The notes: generated from the sequence alone by a model not told the origin. A stretch of 64,000 bases of DNA from Sphingobacterium sp. UT-1RO-CII-1 (GCF_026711005.1 NZ_JAPPVJ010000002.1:1-64000); one strand, 5' to 3'. Counted from the stretch's first letter, positions 28,054 to 35,223 are shown. Translations and numbers: made by a program.

Positions 28054-28084
28054 AGCCGTTCAGTTTATTGAATGGCTTTTTTTA
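28054..28084 (+). terminator. Terminator behind the truncated Rpn gene
   Basis: AGCCGTTCA (28054-28062) pairs with TGAATGGCT (28069-28077) with one G-U pair, followed by seven to eight T. It lies 28 bases after the stop at 28026. Confidence 0.75.
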
Positions 28085-28130
28085 TAGTTTTATTTTTAGT
28101 TCGGTGTTTTTTTTTGATTCTGATGTAGCT

Positions 28131-28632
28131 ACTGGTTGATTTGGCCAGTTTAATAGATGGAGAAACAGCAACTGGATCCTTGTAAACACATTGATATTCT
28201 CCATAAAGTATTTTATCCGATGGCTAATGCTTCTTACATAGCGATGTTGTCTTATGTTTTTAGAGCAATGACCTACTATTCCCGTCCAAGCGTTGTACAC
28301 TTAACGCTTAAAGCTTAACCCCTTAGACGTAAGCTTACATCTTTGAAAGGTTTGTCTAGTAAATAAACGGCGACTATGATAGACTTTGTTACTAGCTTCA
28401 AAAACCTGCTCATATATAAGACCTACAGCTATGTTTTGGTAGTATAAATAGCCGCTAATGCTGAGAATCTGGCCATTCGCGCTACATTCATAGCCACTAG
28501 CGCAACATACATAGCGCATTTTGCAATTACATGGACTTGGTGTAATGTCTAAATCAGACTATGTATGTTGTTTTAGCCGTCAATGTTATTTACATAGCGC
28601 TTATTGTCTTTTACATAGCGCTTGTTGTCTTG
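28131..28632. repeat. Mosaic intergenic repeat, copy 2 (longest)
   Basis: Contains all blocks seen in copy 1 (26229-26580) and most seen in copy 3 (9635-9843), in the same order, and so looks closest to the parent element. It is rich in the word ACATAGCG (near 28235, 28523, 28592, 28613). No coding frame with a credible product. Nature unknown; it may be a decayed mobile or recombination-prone element linked to the Rpn cluster. Confidence 0.8.
28589..28630. repeat. 2 x 21-bp tandem repeat inside mosaic copy 2
   Basis: Units 28589-28609 and 28610-28630 differ at a single base (CTTATTG versus CTTGTTG). Copy 1 has only one unit at the corresponding place. Confidence 0.8.
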
Positions 28633-29135
28633 GGGTTTGTGCGCTGGTGTAATTACAAGAACGGCCGAACGTTGCAAAATGGAGCAAAGAATTGTTCATT
28701 GAGGGCTAAGTATGTTTACTTAGCAGACAAAATAGTATACTTAGGCGGCTAAGTCATTGTACTTGGCCGCTCATGTAACGGCCTTACTCTTCATGTATGT
28801 ATTCAAAATGGACCATTTAGTACAGATAGCTTCTTTTTAAGTCTGTTTTATGAGTAATAATCGTTGAATGGCGGTTTAAAAGTATGTCGTTATTGATGAT
28901 CGGTACAGACTTTTAGGCTCATCCTTGGGTGCTCCTTGGGTTGTTGCTGTGTGCTGGTAGTGTTAAGCAAGGGCTTACTGTATTCAGGTTCTCGCTTTCT
29001 TTCATTAGTGATTGTGGCATGGAGTAGTTTAGCTAGTTTTTTAACAGCTACGGTAGCTCCCTCAATAGTTCCTTTTTTTTCTATAAAATCCGGATGGATG
29101 TGAAGTATAATATGCAAATAGCTTTTGTGGAGGAT
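28633..29135. other. Repeat-derived, gene-free stretch
   Basis: 28780-28822 matches 9791-9833 of mosaic copy 3 (GTATGT, then CAAAATGGACCATTTAGTA), and 28928-28973 matches 27488-27533. Between them are short related words (TACTTAGC, TACTTAGG, TACTTGGC). An antisense frame at 28890-29117 has only a TTG start and ends inside the repeat; it is not annotated as a gene. Confidence 0.5.
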
Positions 29136-29245
29136 GTAGTGCTCATTTAAGGAACTTATTTTAATTACGTGTTTGCTAAAATATTTGGTAATTAGTTTTC
29201 TATTTACTATCTTAGTGTTACTAATTATAAATAAATCAGTTAATT

Positions 29246-30256
29246 ATGTCTAAGGATAGCAAGCAATCTGCAGGTCGTGGCTCTGCTGAAAAAACCGATA
29301 TTCCGCACCGTAAGAACGACGAGTTGTTGAAAGGCATCTTTAAAGAGAACTTTCCCGATTTTCTTCGTTTTATGTATGCGGAAGCCGATCAGCTGTTTGA
29401 TTTTCCTAAAGGTATCACCTTTCTGGATAAAGAGCTTTTAAAGATTATCCCCGACCGGGATCGCAAGAGTAGCACCCGTATTGCCGATCTGTTGGTTAAA
29501 GTTTACCTACTCGATGGTGCCGAGCGCTGGCTCCTCGTGCATACTGAAATCGAGGGTGGGAGCGACCCTAACTTTTCTTTCCGTATCTTCCAGTACAACT
29601 ACCGTATACTGGATCGTTACCAAGTACCTGTTGAAACTATCGCCATTTTTACGGGAGATGATAAGCAGGTTCGGTCCGGCAAGTACGTATACGATGGTAT
29701 AAAAACGTCGCACCATTTTAACTATCTTTCTTACCACATTTTAGACCACGAGGAGGGAGAGCTTCTTGCTATGGACAATATCTTCGCCTATATCGTGCTG
29801 GCTTGCCGTAAAGCTTTGCTTGAAGGTAAAGTGCCAGAGGAGGAACTTGCGGCCGATCGCAGCACGATAGCCCGTGCTTTGATCGATACGCAGAAATACG
29901 ATAAAGATCGGATTATCAGTTTTTTAATCTTCTTGAAAAACTTTATCTTTATCCGTGATAATGAAATAAACAGTATCTTTGATACATATATTTATGAAGT
30001 GACAGGAGGAACTATTGACATGGGAGTACTAGAAATCGTAAAAAGACAAGAAAGAGAGTATGGTCTAGCAAAAGGTCTTGAAAAAGGTCGTATTGAAGCG
30101 CGTGCACGTGTAGAAGCTGAGAGAATAGCTAAAGAGCGATCTTTTATTCGCAATCTGATCAATCAAACTGATTTTTCAGACCAGCAGATTGCCAGTATCG
30201 CCGAGACAACTATAGCTGTGGTTGAGGGTGTTCGGGCTGAGATTGCTAAGAAGTAG
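29246..30256 (+). CDS. Rpn-family recombination-promoting nuclease / putative transposase
   Basis: 336 residues. The PD-(D/E)XK nuclease core (about 20-250) shows HRKNDELLKGIFKENFPDFL, the probable catalytic Asp in RIADLLVKVYL and Glu in WLLVHTEIEG (E-x-E where many relatives have E-x-Q/K), and the FSFRIFQYNYRI segment. A charged linker (REYGLAKGLEKGRIEARAR) and a conserved tail (SFIRNLINQTDFSDQQIAS) follow. E. coli RpnA-E are DNA nucleases linked to recombination and phage defence. Near-identical to 33282-34292. It contains an internal in-frame start (30020) with a strong ribosome-binding site. Confidence 0.85.
   Translation: MSKDSKQSAGRGSAEKTDIPHRKNDELLKGIFKENFPDFLRFMYAEADQLFDFPKGITFLDKELLKIIPDRDRKSSTRIADLLVKVYLLDGAERWLLVHTEIEGGSDPNFSFRIFQYNYRILDRYQVPVETIAIFTGDDKQVRSGKYVYDGIKTSHHFNYLSYHILDHEEGELLAMDNIFAYIVLACRKALLEGKVPEEELAADRSTIARALIDTQKYDKDRIISFLIFLKNFIFIRDNEINSIFDTYIYEVTGGTIDMGVLEIVKRQEREYGLAKGLEKGRIEARARVEAERIAKERSFIRNLINQTDFSDQQIASIAETTIAVVEGVRAEIAKK
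30020..30256 (+). CDS. Possible internal in-frame gene: C-terminal Rpn protein (78 aa)
   Basis: ATG at 30020, in frame with the full-length gene, would give MGVLEIVKRQEREYGL to the common stop. AGGAGGA (30004-30010) lies 9 bases upstream, an ideal Shine-Dalgarno, which is uncommon in this low-SD genome. GGAGG is kept in front of the equivalent ATG in the copy at 34056 and in the fragment at 27847. Such an intragenic product, acting as inhibitor of the nuclease, has been described for E. coli Rpn. Translation here is inferred; the Gly-Gly codons could also explain the motif. Confidence 0.4.
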   Translation: MGVLEIVKRQEREYGLAKGLEKGRIEARARVEAERIAKERSFIRNLINQTDFSDQQIASIAETTIAVVEGVRAEIAKK

Positions 30257-30265
30257 AGCCTTGAC

Positions 30266-30523
30266 ATGGGAGTACTAGAAATCGTAAAAAAACAAGAAAG
30301 AGAGTATGGTCTAGCAAAGGGGCTTGAAAAAGGGCTTGAAAAAGGGCGACTAGCGTTAGAAAGAGAGCGTGCACGTGCGGAAGCCGATAGAATAGCTGAA
30401 AAACGCTCTTTTATTCGCAATCTGATCAATCAAACTGATTTTTCAGACCAGCAGATTGCCAGTATCGCCGAGACAACTGTAGCTGTGGTTGAGGGTGTTC
30501 GGGCTGAGGTAAATAAGAAGTAG
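30266..30523 (+). CDS. Free-standing Rpn C-terminal tail protein (85 aa)
   Basis: Starts at MGVLEIVKKQEREYGL, exactly the internal Met of the Rpn genes, and ends VRAEVNKK. It is a tandem partial duplication of the 3' end of the preceding gene, sharing TTGACATGGG at both unit starts (30015 and 30261). The linker differs (a doubled GLEKG, then RLALERERARAEADRIAEK), while SFIRNLINQTDFSDQQIASIAETT is unchanged. It begins 9 bases after the Rpn stop without a strong ribosome-binding site, so translation would be coupled. It could be a separate inhibitor or simply duplication debris; a terminator follows at 30605. Confidence 0.5.
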   Translation: MGVLEIVKKQEREYGLAKGLEKGLEKGRLALERERARAEADRIAEKRSFIRNLINQTDFSDQQIASIAETTVAVVEGVRAEVNKK

Positions 30524-30604
30524 CCCGATATAGGAGGTGCCGGTTTATTTATTAATGAAAGAAAAGAAGCTCTAACTAGAGCTTTATTATAATACTATTG
30601 CAAA

Positions 30605-30638
30605 AACCGCTTGTTATTTAAACAGGCGGTTTTTTTTA
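30605..30638 (+). terminator. Terminator after the Rpn tail ORF
   Basis: AACCGCTTGT (30605-30614) pairs with ACAGGCGGTT (30622-30631, one G-U pair) and runs into eight T. A small AGCTC/GAGCT hairpin precedes it near 30570. Confidence 0.85.
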
Positions 30639-30778
30639 TGATTGTTTTGAGTTTCACTGTATCTTATTTTGGTACGCTATTTTTCGCTCTGGGTATGTGT
30701 GTTCTTTTATCCGTACTATAGGCATATAATTGTTTGCAGTCTAAAGTGGGTATGGAGTCTTGTAAAGGATCTTTTTTA

Positions 30779-31342
30779 TTATTCAATCTTTTTAATAATT
30801 TTCGCAGGAATGCCGCCCACAACTGTATTGTCGGGAACATCTTTTGAAACCACTGCACCCGAAGCTACAACGGAATTTTCACCAATGGTTACTCCTTGCA
30901 GAATAGTGGCTCCTGCACCAATCCAAGCATTCTTTTTGATATGGATAGGTTTCGGCACGAGGGCATGTCTGTTTTCGGGTTCTATGGGGTGTCCTTCCGA
31001 CAACAGGCTTACTTTCGGTGCTATCAGTACGTTGTCCTCAATGGTAATTCCACCTAAATCCAAAAAAACACAATCGAAATTGATGAATACGTTTTTTCCG
31101 ATTTTTGTGTGCTTTCCGTAGTTGATATACAAAGGCGTGAAAACGGCAACGCTTTCGTCTATTTCAGTCGCTGTGATCTGGCTCAACAACTCCCTTATTT
31201 CTTTCGGGGCTGTTGCGTTGTTCATCTGTATCAATAATTCTTTTGTCTTGTTCGATGCTTCACGCATTTTATAGGCTTCGGGGTCGTTTGGTGAAATGGT
31301 TTCGCCATTGCGTAGCCGTTTAAATATATCTATTTTTTGCAT
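30779..31342 (-). CDS. Maltose/galactoside O-acetyltransferase-like hexapeptide-repeat enzyme
   Basis: Start at 31342 (MQKIDIFKRLRNGETISPND), the family's usual N-terminus; the frame stays open to 31474 but that part is unrelated. 187 residues: helical N-terminal domain (about 1-60, YKMREASNKTKELL), then the left-handed beta-helix with imperfect hexapeptides (IGKNVFINFDCVFLD, IEDNVLIAPKVSL, IGENSVVASGAVVSKDV). The histidine of SEGHPI fits the catalytic residue. Transfers acetyl from acetyl-CoA to a sugar or related acceptor. Divergent from the CAT-like gene, and like it placed between the two Rpn repeats. Confidence 0.88.
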   Translation of the reverse strand: MQKIDIFKRLRNGETISPNDPEAYKMREASNKTKELLIQMNNATAPKEIRELLSQITATEIDESVAVFTPLYINYGKHTKIGKNVFINFDCVFLDLGGITIEDNVLIAPKVSLLSEGHPIEPENRHALVPKPIHIKKNAWIGAGATILQGVTIGENSVVASGAVVSKDVPDNTVVGGIPAKIIKKIE

Positions 31343-31509
31343 TGTATTATTTTTATAATGTAAAGTTAAAAACAAAACTTTACAACAGTTTTGATTATTA
31401 TCGCATAAGATGTTTGATGTAGACTTTATCGATTTATACTCTCGTAGTATCTTTTTTATCTTTACAATGGACAAGTAACCTTATTTTTGTTAGGAATAAA
31501 TAAATAACA

Positions 31510-32154
31510 ATGAATTATAAAAAGTTTGATATTGAATCCTGGAATAGGAAAGAGCATTTTTATCATTATAAAGATCAATTGAGATGTAGCTTTAGTTTAA
31601 CAACGAAAATAGATATTACCGAAGTTATTGCATTTATAAAGGAGCGCGGATATAAGTTTTATCCCGTCATCATTTACTTAATTGCCAAAGCAGTTAATAA
31701 GCATCCAGAGTTTAAATTTGCTATGAAAAATGGTGAGTTAATACAGTGGGAAACCGTAAATCCTGCTTATACAACAATGCATGCTGAAACGGAGACCTTC
31801 TCAGAATTGTGTACGCTTTATACTGATGATTTGAAGGCTTTTTTAAAAGAGTACGATAAAGTTCAAGAAAAGTATAAGGGAAACTATGCGCTATCTCCTC
31901 AAAAAGGTATAGATAACATTTTTAATATCTCTATGTTACCTTGGATTAGTTTTGATGGTTTCAATCTAAACCTACCTGATCTTGGAGAATATTTTGCGCC
32001 TATTTTTACTCTTGGTAAATATATGAAAAATGCAGAGCAAGTATTAATGCCTCTTTCTATACAAGTTCACCATGCTACTTGTGATGGACTTCATGTTGCT
32101 AGATTATTAGATAGTTTACAAGAATTATGTGATAATATAAAAGATGGTAACTAG
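31510..32154 (+). CDS. Type A chloramphenicol acetyltransferase-like protein
   Basis: 214 residues, full family length. N-terminal WNRKEHFYHYKDQLRCSFSL matches the CatA signature with the structural Arg; LPWISFDGFNLNLPDLGEYF carries the region of the active-site Ser; VHHATCDGLHVARLLDSLQ contains catalytic His188 and Asp192. Canonical enzymes have HHAVCDG, here HHATCDG, a mild change. Likely acetylates chloramphenicol from acetyl-CoA, but chromosomal relatives do not always confer resistance. It lies between near-identical Rpn direct repeats, which suggests acquisition or possible loss by recombination. Confidence 0.85.
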   Translation: MNYKKFDIESWNRKEHFYHYKDQLRCSFSLTTKIDITEVIAFIKERGYKFYPVIIYLIAKAVNKHPEFKFAMKNGELIQWETVNPAYTTMHAETETFSELCTLYTDDLKAFLKEYDKVQEKYKGNYALSPQKGIDNIFNISMLPWISFDGFNLNLPDLGEYFAPIFTLGKYMKNAEQVLMPLSIQVHHATCDGLHVARLLDSLQELCDNIKDGN

Positions 32155-32428
32155 CTAAGATTTGAATTATAGCTCTTAAAGATTTAATTTTCCAAGAGTT
32201 TCAAACTCAAAAAAATTGAATTAAATAGATCGCCGGGAATTTTTTTAACAACAAATGGAAATTTTCTTCATATGCTTACTTAATAAGCTGTTTTTCCATT
32301 GATTCGCTTGTAGCTATCTATAATTCTATATTAATTAAAAATAAAAGGAACTTTCAAACGGCTTAAATGACGCCAATAACTTTCTGCTTGATAAAGTATG
32401 CAAATAACTCAGTGCGTTGAATGCTTGC
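32155..32428. other. AT-rich gap without visible features
   Basis: Between the convergent CAT-like gene and lipoprotein gene. No convincing terminator stem, repeat or reading frame was found. Confidence 0.3.
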
Positions 32429-32923
32429 TTAAATTTCGGACTTTACTATTTTTATTATTCTATCTTTATTTCTGTACTCTTCTGAAGAAACATCCCATAC
32501 TAAAGAGCTATTATATAGAACGGATTTACAATACATAGAATTACCCGAATTTATATAAGAAAGATCTAAAGTGTCTATTGTGTTTTCATTGAATTGTAAT
32601 AATATTTTTTGATTTTTTAAACCTTCTGATAAAGGGGGGAATATTCTAATAATAGTATTATTATTGGTGGTGTATGTTGTATAACCATTTTTTGCGTCAA
32701 GATTTGGTTTAAAGATAGGAATCTTATTATTTTCTTTATACTCAAATAGTGTTAGTCCATTCTGATCAAGTAATTGTTTGGTGATACTTTCACCTTTATT
32801 ATCAACAAAATCAATATCTATATTAATGTCAATAAATTTTGAAGAAATATCTTTTTCTTTTGAACAAGAAATAAATATTGTAGTTGCAACTACAATTATT
32901 GGATATATCATTATTTTAAACAT
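32429..32923 (-). CDS. Small lipoprotein, paralogue of the one at 51167
   Basis: 164 residues. Signal peptide with lipobox FISC (Cys20) followed by SKEKD. The mature part is beta-rich. Its end (DTLDLSYIN, YCKSVLYNSSLVWD, NKDRIIKIVKSEI) lines up with DTLTAKMEN, TCSELYLNDTHVWD, NKERLIVLKK of the lipoprotein at 51167-51676, so the two belong to one family. Function unknown. Located between the Rpn direct repeats. Confidence 0.6.
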   Translation of the reverse strand: MFKIMIYPIIVVATTIFISCSKEKDISSKFIDINIDIDFVDNKGESITKQLLDQNGLTLFEYKENNKIPIFKPNLDAKNGYTTYTTNNNTIIRIFPPLSEGLKNQKILLQFNENTIDTLDLSYINSGNSMYCKSVLYNSSLVWDVSSEEYRNKDRIIKIVKSEI

Positions 32924-33281
32924 ATAACTAGTTATTTATGTATTACACCAAAAATAAGCTTATTATTAATAATAAAGGCTTATTTTGTCATGTAGTAAAA
33001 TGATAATTTAATAAACCACGAGAATGCTCCTTCTTCTAATAAAAAATTCTTTTTTTCAAATTCGAGCACTACTTGAGTTAAGTCATTGACATTCTATCCT
33101 GTTACTTGCAAGTGTCTATCGATGATATCTTTTCCGGTAGTTGTCTCGTTTATTATTTTTCTTTACTTGAAGTAATGTTCATTTAAGGAACTTATTTTAA
33201 TTGCGCGTTTGCTAAAATATTTGGCAACTGGTTTTCTATTTACTATCTTAGTGTTACTAATTATAAATAAATCAGTTAATT
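32924..33281. other. Gap before the second Rpn gene
   Basis: The first 250 bp show no gene or repeat. From 33172 on, the sequence is the leader of the Rpn direct repeat and presumably carries the Rpn promoter, since the same leader precedes the copy at 29246. Confidence 0.45.
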
Positions 33282-34292
33282 ATGTCTAAGGATAGCAAGC
33301 AATCTGCAGGTTGTGACTCTGCTGGGAAGCCCAATATTCCGCACCGCAAGAACGACGAGTTGTTGAAAGGCATCTTTAAAGAGAACTTTCCCGATTTCCT
33401 GCGTTTTATGTATGCGGAAGCCGATCAGCTGTTCGATTTTCCTAAAGGTATCGCCTTTCTGGATAAAGAGCTTTTAAAGATTATCCCCGATCGGGATCGC
33501 AAGAGTAACACCCGTATTGCCGATCTGTTGGTCAAAGTTTATCTACTTGATGGTGCCGAGCGATGGCTCCTCGTGCATACGGAAATCGAGGGTGGGAGCG
33601 ACCCTAACTTTTCTTTCCGTATCTTCCAGTACAACTACCGTATACTGGATCGTTACCAAGTAGCTGTCGAAACTATCGCTATTTTTACGGGAGATGATAA
33701 GCAGGTTCGCTCCGGCAAGTACGTATACGATGGTATAAAAACGTCGCACCATTTTAACTATCTTTCTTACCATATTTTAGATCACGAGGAGGGCGAACTT
33801 CTTGCTATGGACAATATCTTTGCCTATATCGTGCTGGCTTGCCGTAAAGCTTTGCTTGAAGGTAAAGTGCCAGAGGAGGAACTTGCGGCCGATCGCAGCA
33901 CGATAGCCCGTGCTTTGATCGATACGCAGAAATACGATAAAGATCGGATTATCAGTTTTTTAATCTTCTTGAAAAACTTTATCTTTATCCGTGATAATGA
34001 AATAAACAGTATCTTTGATACATACATTTATGAAGTGACAGGAGGCACTATTGACATGGGAGTATTAGAAATTGTAAAAAGACAAGAAAGAGAGTATGGC
34101 TTAGCAAAGGGTCGTATTGAAGAGCGTGCACGTGCGGAAGCAGAGAGAAAGGCTGAGAGAATAGCTAAAGAACGATCTTTTATTCGCAATCTGATCAGTC
34201 AAACTGATTTTTCAGACCAGCAGATTGCCAGTATCGCCGAGACAACTGTAGCTATCGTTGAAGATGTTCGTGCTGAGATTGCTAAGAAGTAG
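33282..34292 (+). CDS. Rpn-family recombination-promoting nuclease / putative transposase (second copy)
   Basis: 336 residues, nearly identical to 29246-30256 in the nuclease part. Differences cluster near the N-terminus (CDSAGKPN versus RGSAEKTD) and in the linker (GLAKGRIEERARAEAERKAERIAKER), which has the same total length but a different arrangement. Catalytic-site segments RIADLLVKVYL and HTEIEG are conserved, so it should be as active as the first copy. An internal ATG at 34056 is again preceded by AGGAGG. No duplicated tail ORF follows this copy. Confidence 0.85.
   Translation: MSKDSKQSAGCDSAGKPNIPHRKNDELLKGIFKENFPDFLRFMYAEADQLFDFPKGIAFLDKELLKIIPDRDRKSNTRIADLLVKVYLLDGAERWLLVHTEIEGGSDPNFSFRIFQYNYRILDRYQVAVETIAIFTGDDKQVRSGKYVYDGIKTSHHFNYLSYHILDHEEGELLAMDNIFAYIVLACRKALLEGKVPEEELAADRSTIARALIDTQKYDKDRIISFLIFLKNFIFIRDNEINSIFDTYIYEVTGGTIDMGVLEIVKRQEREYGLAKGRIEERARAEAERKAERIAKERSFIRNLISQTDFSDQQIASIAETTVAIVEDVRAEIAKK
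34056..34292 (+). CDS. Possible internal in-frame gene of the second Rpn copy (78 aa)
   Basis: ATG at 34056 with AGGAGG (34039-34044) 11 bases upstream. The product MGVLEIVKRQEREYGLAKG to VRAEIAKK parallels the internal ORF of the first copy but has its own linker. Translation from this start is inferred, not shown. Confidence 0.38.
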   Translation: MGVLEIVKRQEREYGLAKGRIEERARAEAERKAERIAKERSFIRNLISQTDFSDQQIASIAETTVAIVEDVRAEIAKK

Positions 34293-34307
34293 AGCCTTGA
34301 CATGGGG

Positions 34308-35213
34308 CTATTCGTTATTATTTATCCATTCAATAAACTCATCGGTATCCACGATATTCCAAGAGTGCGGATTCCTTTCGTCCGTTTGTATTCTCATACC
34401 CTCTATCTTACTGAGCACAAGTTCAATGTTGACATCAGAATAGGTTCGTTTTAAAAAGTTTACATAAACGGACTGATCCAATAAGTTCAAATCCAGTAGG
34501 TCTCTTTTACGGTTTTCCATCTGCCATTCAAGGGCAGGTTCACTATAGATTCTTATTTTGACACCTTTTATGATTGGAGGGGCAATAGACGCAATGTTAT
34601 TGATATTAACTAACGATAGGGAGGATAGTTTTTCACTATCTAGGTGTCCAATTTCCTCTACGAGCACCTCTTTTATAAAAGTTTCATCATATTTAGCTTC
34701 CGATGCTAGCAGCCTATTTAGATCCAATGGTGGATCTATGGCGAAGACATGGCTAATGTTCAACTCTTTCATTGGACTATCTTTACTTGTACAAGCTTTG
34801 AGGACTCTTGTGCCACCTATTGAAAAGCCACCTAATATTACAGGTATATCCTGTCGTAAATTTGAGGTTTGAATGTACTGTTTAATTAATCTGCTTAATT
34901 GAAGGACGGACTTCGAAGAGAGATCAAAGCGATCTCCTTTTTGAGAAAGCACAGGGATAATCACAGCATAGTTTAAGTCATTAAGGAGTTGGGGTAGGCT
35001 TGATTCAAAGAAAATAGAAAAGGGATGGTCATACAAACCAGGTATTAAGACCGCCACACCCTTTGCCTCGTTTGGTCGAGGAACATTAACTGTATAGTTG
35101 AAGTTTTCTAGGAGAGTAGAGTCGCTTTTTGTCAGACTCTGAGGAAGTTGCGCTAGACAGTGACTTGCAGTAAAAGCTAAAAAAACCACTAAAATTAAGT
35201 TTTTAATAACCAT
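34308..35213 (-). CDS. Secreted alpha/beta-hydrolase-like protein
   Basis: Start at 35213, where the signal peptide MVIKNLILVVFLAFTASHC begins; the frame to 35267 is longer by 18 residues and overlaps the upstream gene. 301 residues. VAVLIPGLYDHP resembles the oxyanion-hole region, GGFSIGGTR the nucleophile elbow with Ser, DPPLD a possible acid segment, and NPHSWN the catalytic His. Substrate unknown. Its stop codon is exactly at the border of Rpn repeat B, so the original 3' end may have been altered by that insertion. Ten bases downstream of the putative regulator gene. Confidence 0.6.
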   Translation of the reverse strand: MVIKNLILVVFLAFTASHCLAQLPQSLTKSDSTLLENFNYTVNVPRPNEAKGVAVLIPGLYDHPFSIFFESSLPQLLNDLNYAVIIPVLSQKGDRFDLSSKSVLQLSRLIKQYIQTSNLRQDIPVILGGFSIGGTRVLKACTSKDSPMKELNISHVFAIDPPLDLNRLLASEAKYDETFIKEVLVEEIGHLDSEKLSSLSLVNINNIASIAPPIIKGVKIRIYSEPALEWQMENRKRDLLDLNLLDQSVYVNFLKRTYSDVNIELVLSKIEGMRIQTDERNPHSWNIVDTDEFIEWINNNE

Positions 35214-35223
35214 AGTTGAATTA

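Larger units (their letters stand above)
29136..30270. repeat. 1.13-kb direct repeat, copy A (Rpn gene plus flanks)
   Basis: Near-identical in the same orientation to 33172-34307. Homology starts about 110 bp upstream of the Rpn start codon (GTTCATTTAAGG-type sequence, shared leader with TAAATAAATCAGTTAATT) and ends at TTGACATGGG (30261-30270) just after the stop. The copies differ by scattered base changes and in the linker of the tail. Confidence 0.9.
33172..34307. repeat. 1.13-kb direct repeat, copy B (Rpn gene plus flanks)
   Basis: Same orientation and content as 29136-30270. It ends at TTGACATGGG (34298-34307), the same decamer that in copy A leads into the duplicated tail. Here it abuts the stop codon of an unrelated - strand gene. 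Confidence 0.9.

Noticed and set aside
28082..28519. Two 72-codon frames on the - strand in mosaic copy 2
   Set aside because: They run through repeat DNA, including a terminator stem, and have no recognisable product.
28561..28752. 63-codon hydrophobic frame on the + strand
   Set aside because: It is the translation of the mosaic repeat with its 21-bp tandem units; the equivalent frame is not maintained in the other copies.
28890..29117. 75-codon frame on the - strand (HIILHIHPDF-type protein)
   Set aside because: Only a TTG start, no ribosome-binding site, no family recognised, and its 3' end lies in a repeat also found at 27488-27533. It could be a relic, but evidence is insufficient.
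29136..34307. Composite transposon bounded by insertion sequences
   Set aside because: The flanking repeats lack terminal inverted repeats and a DDE transposase, and no target-site duplication was seen; they are Rpn genes with short flanks.
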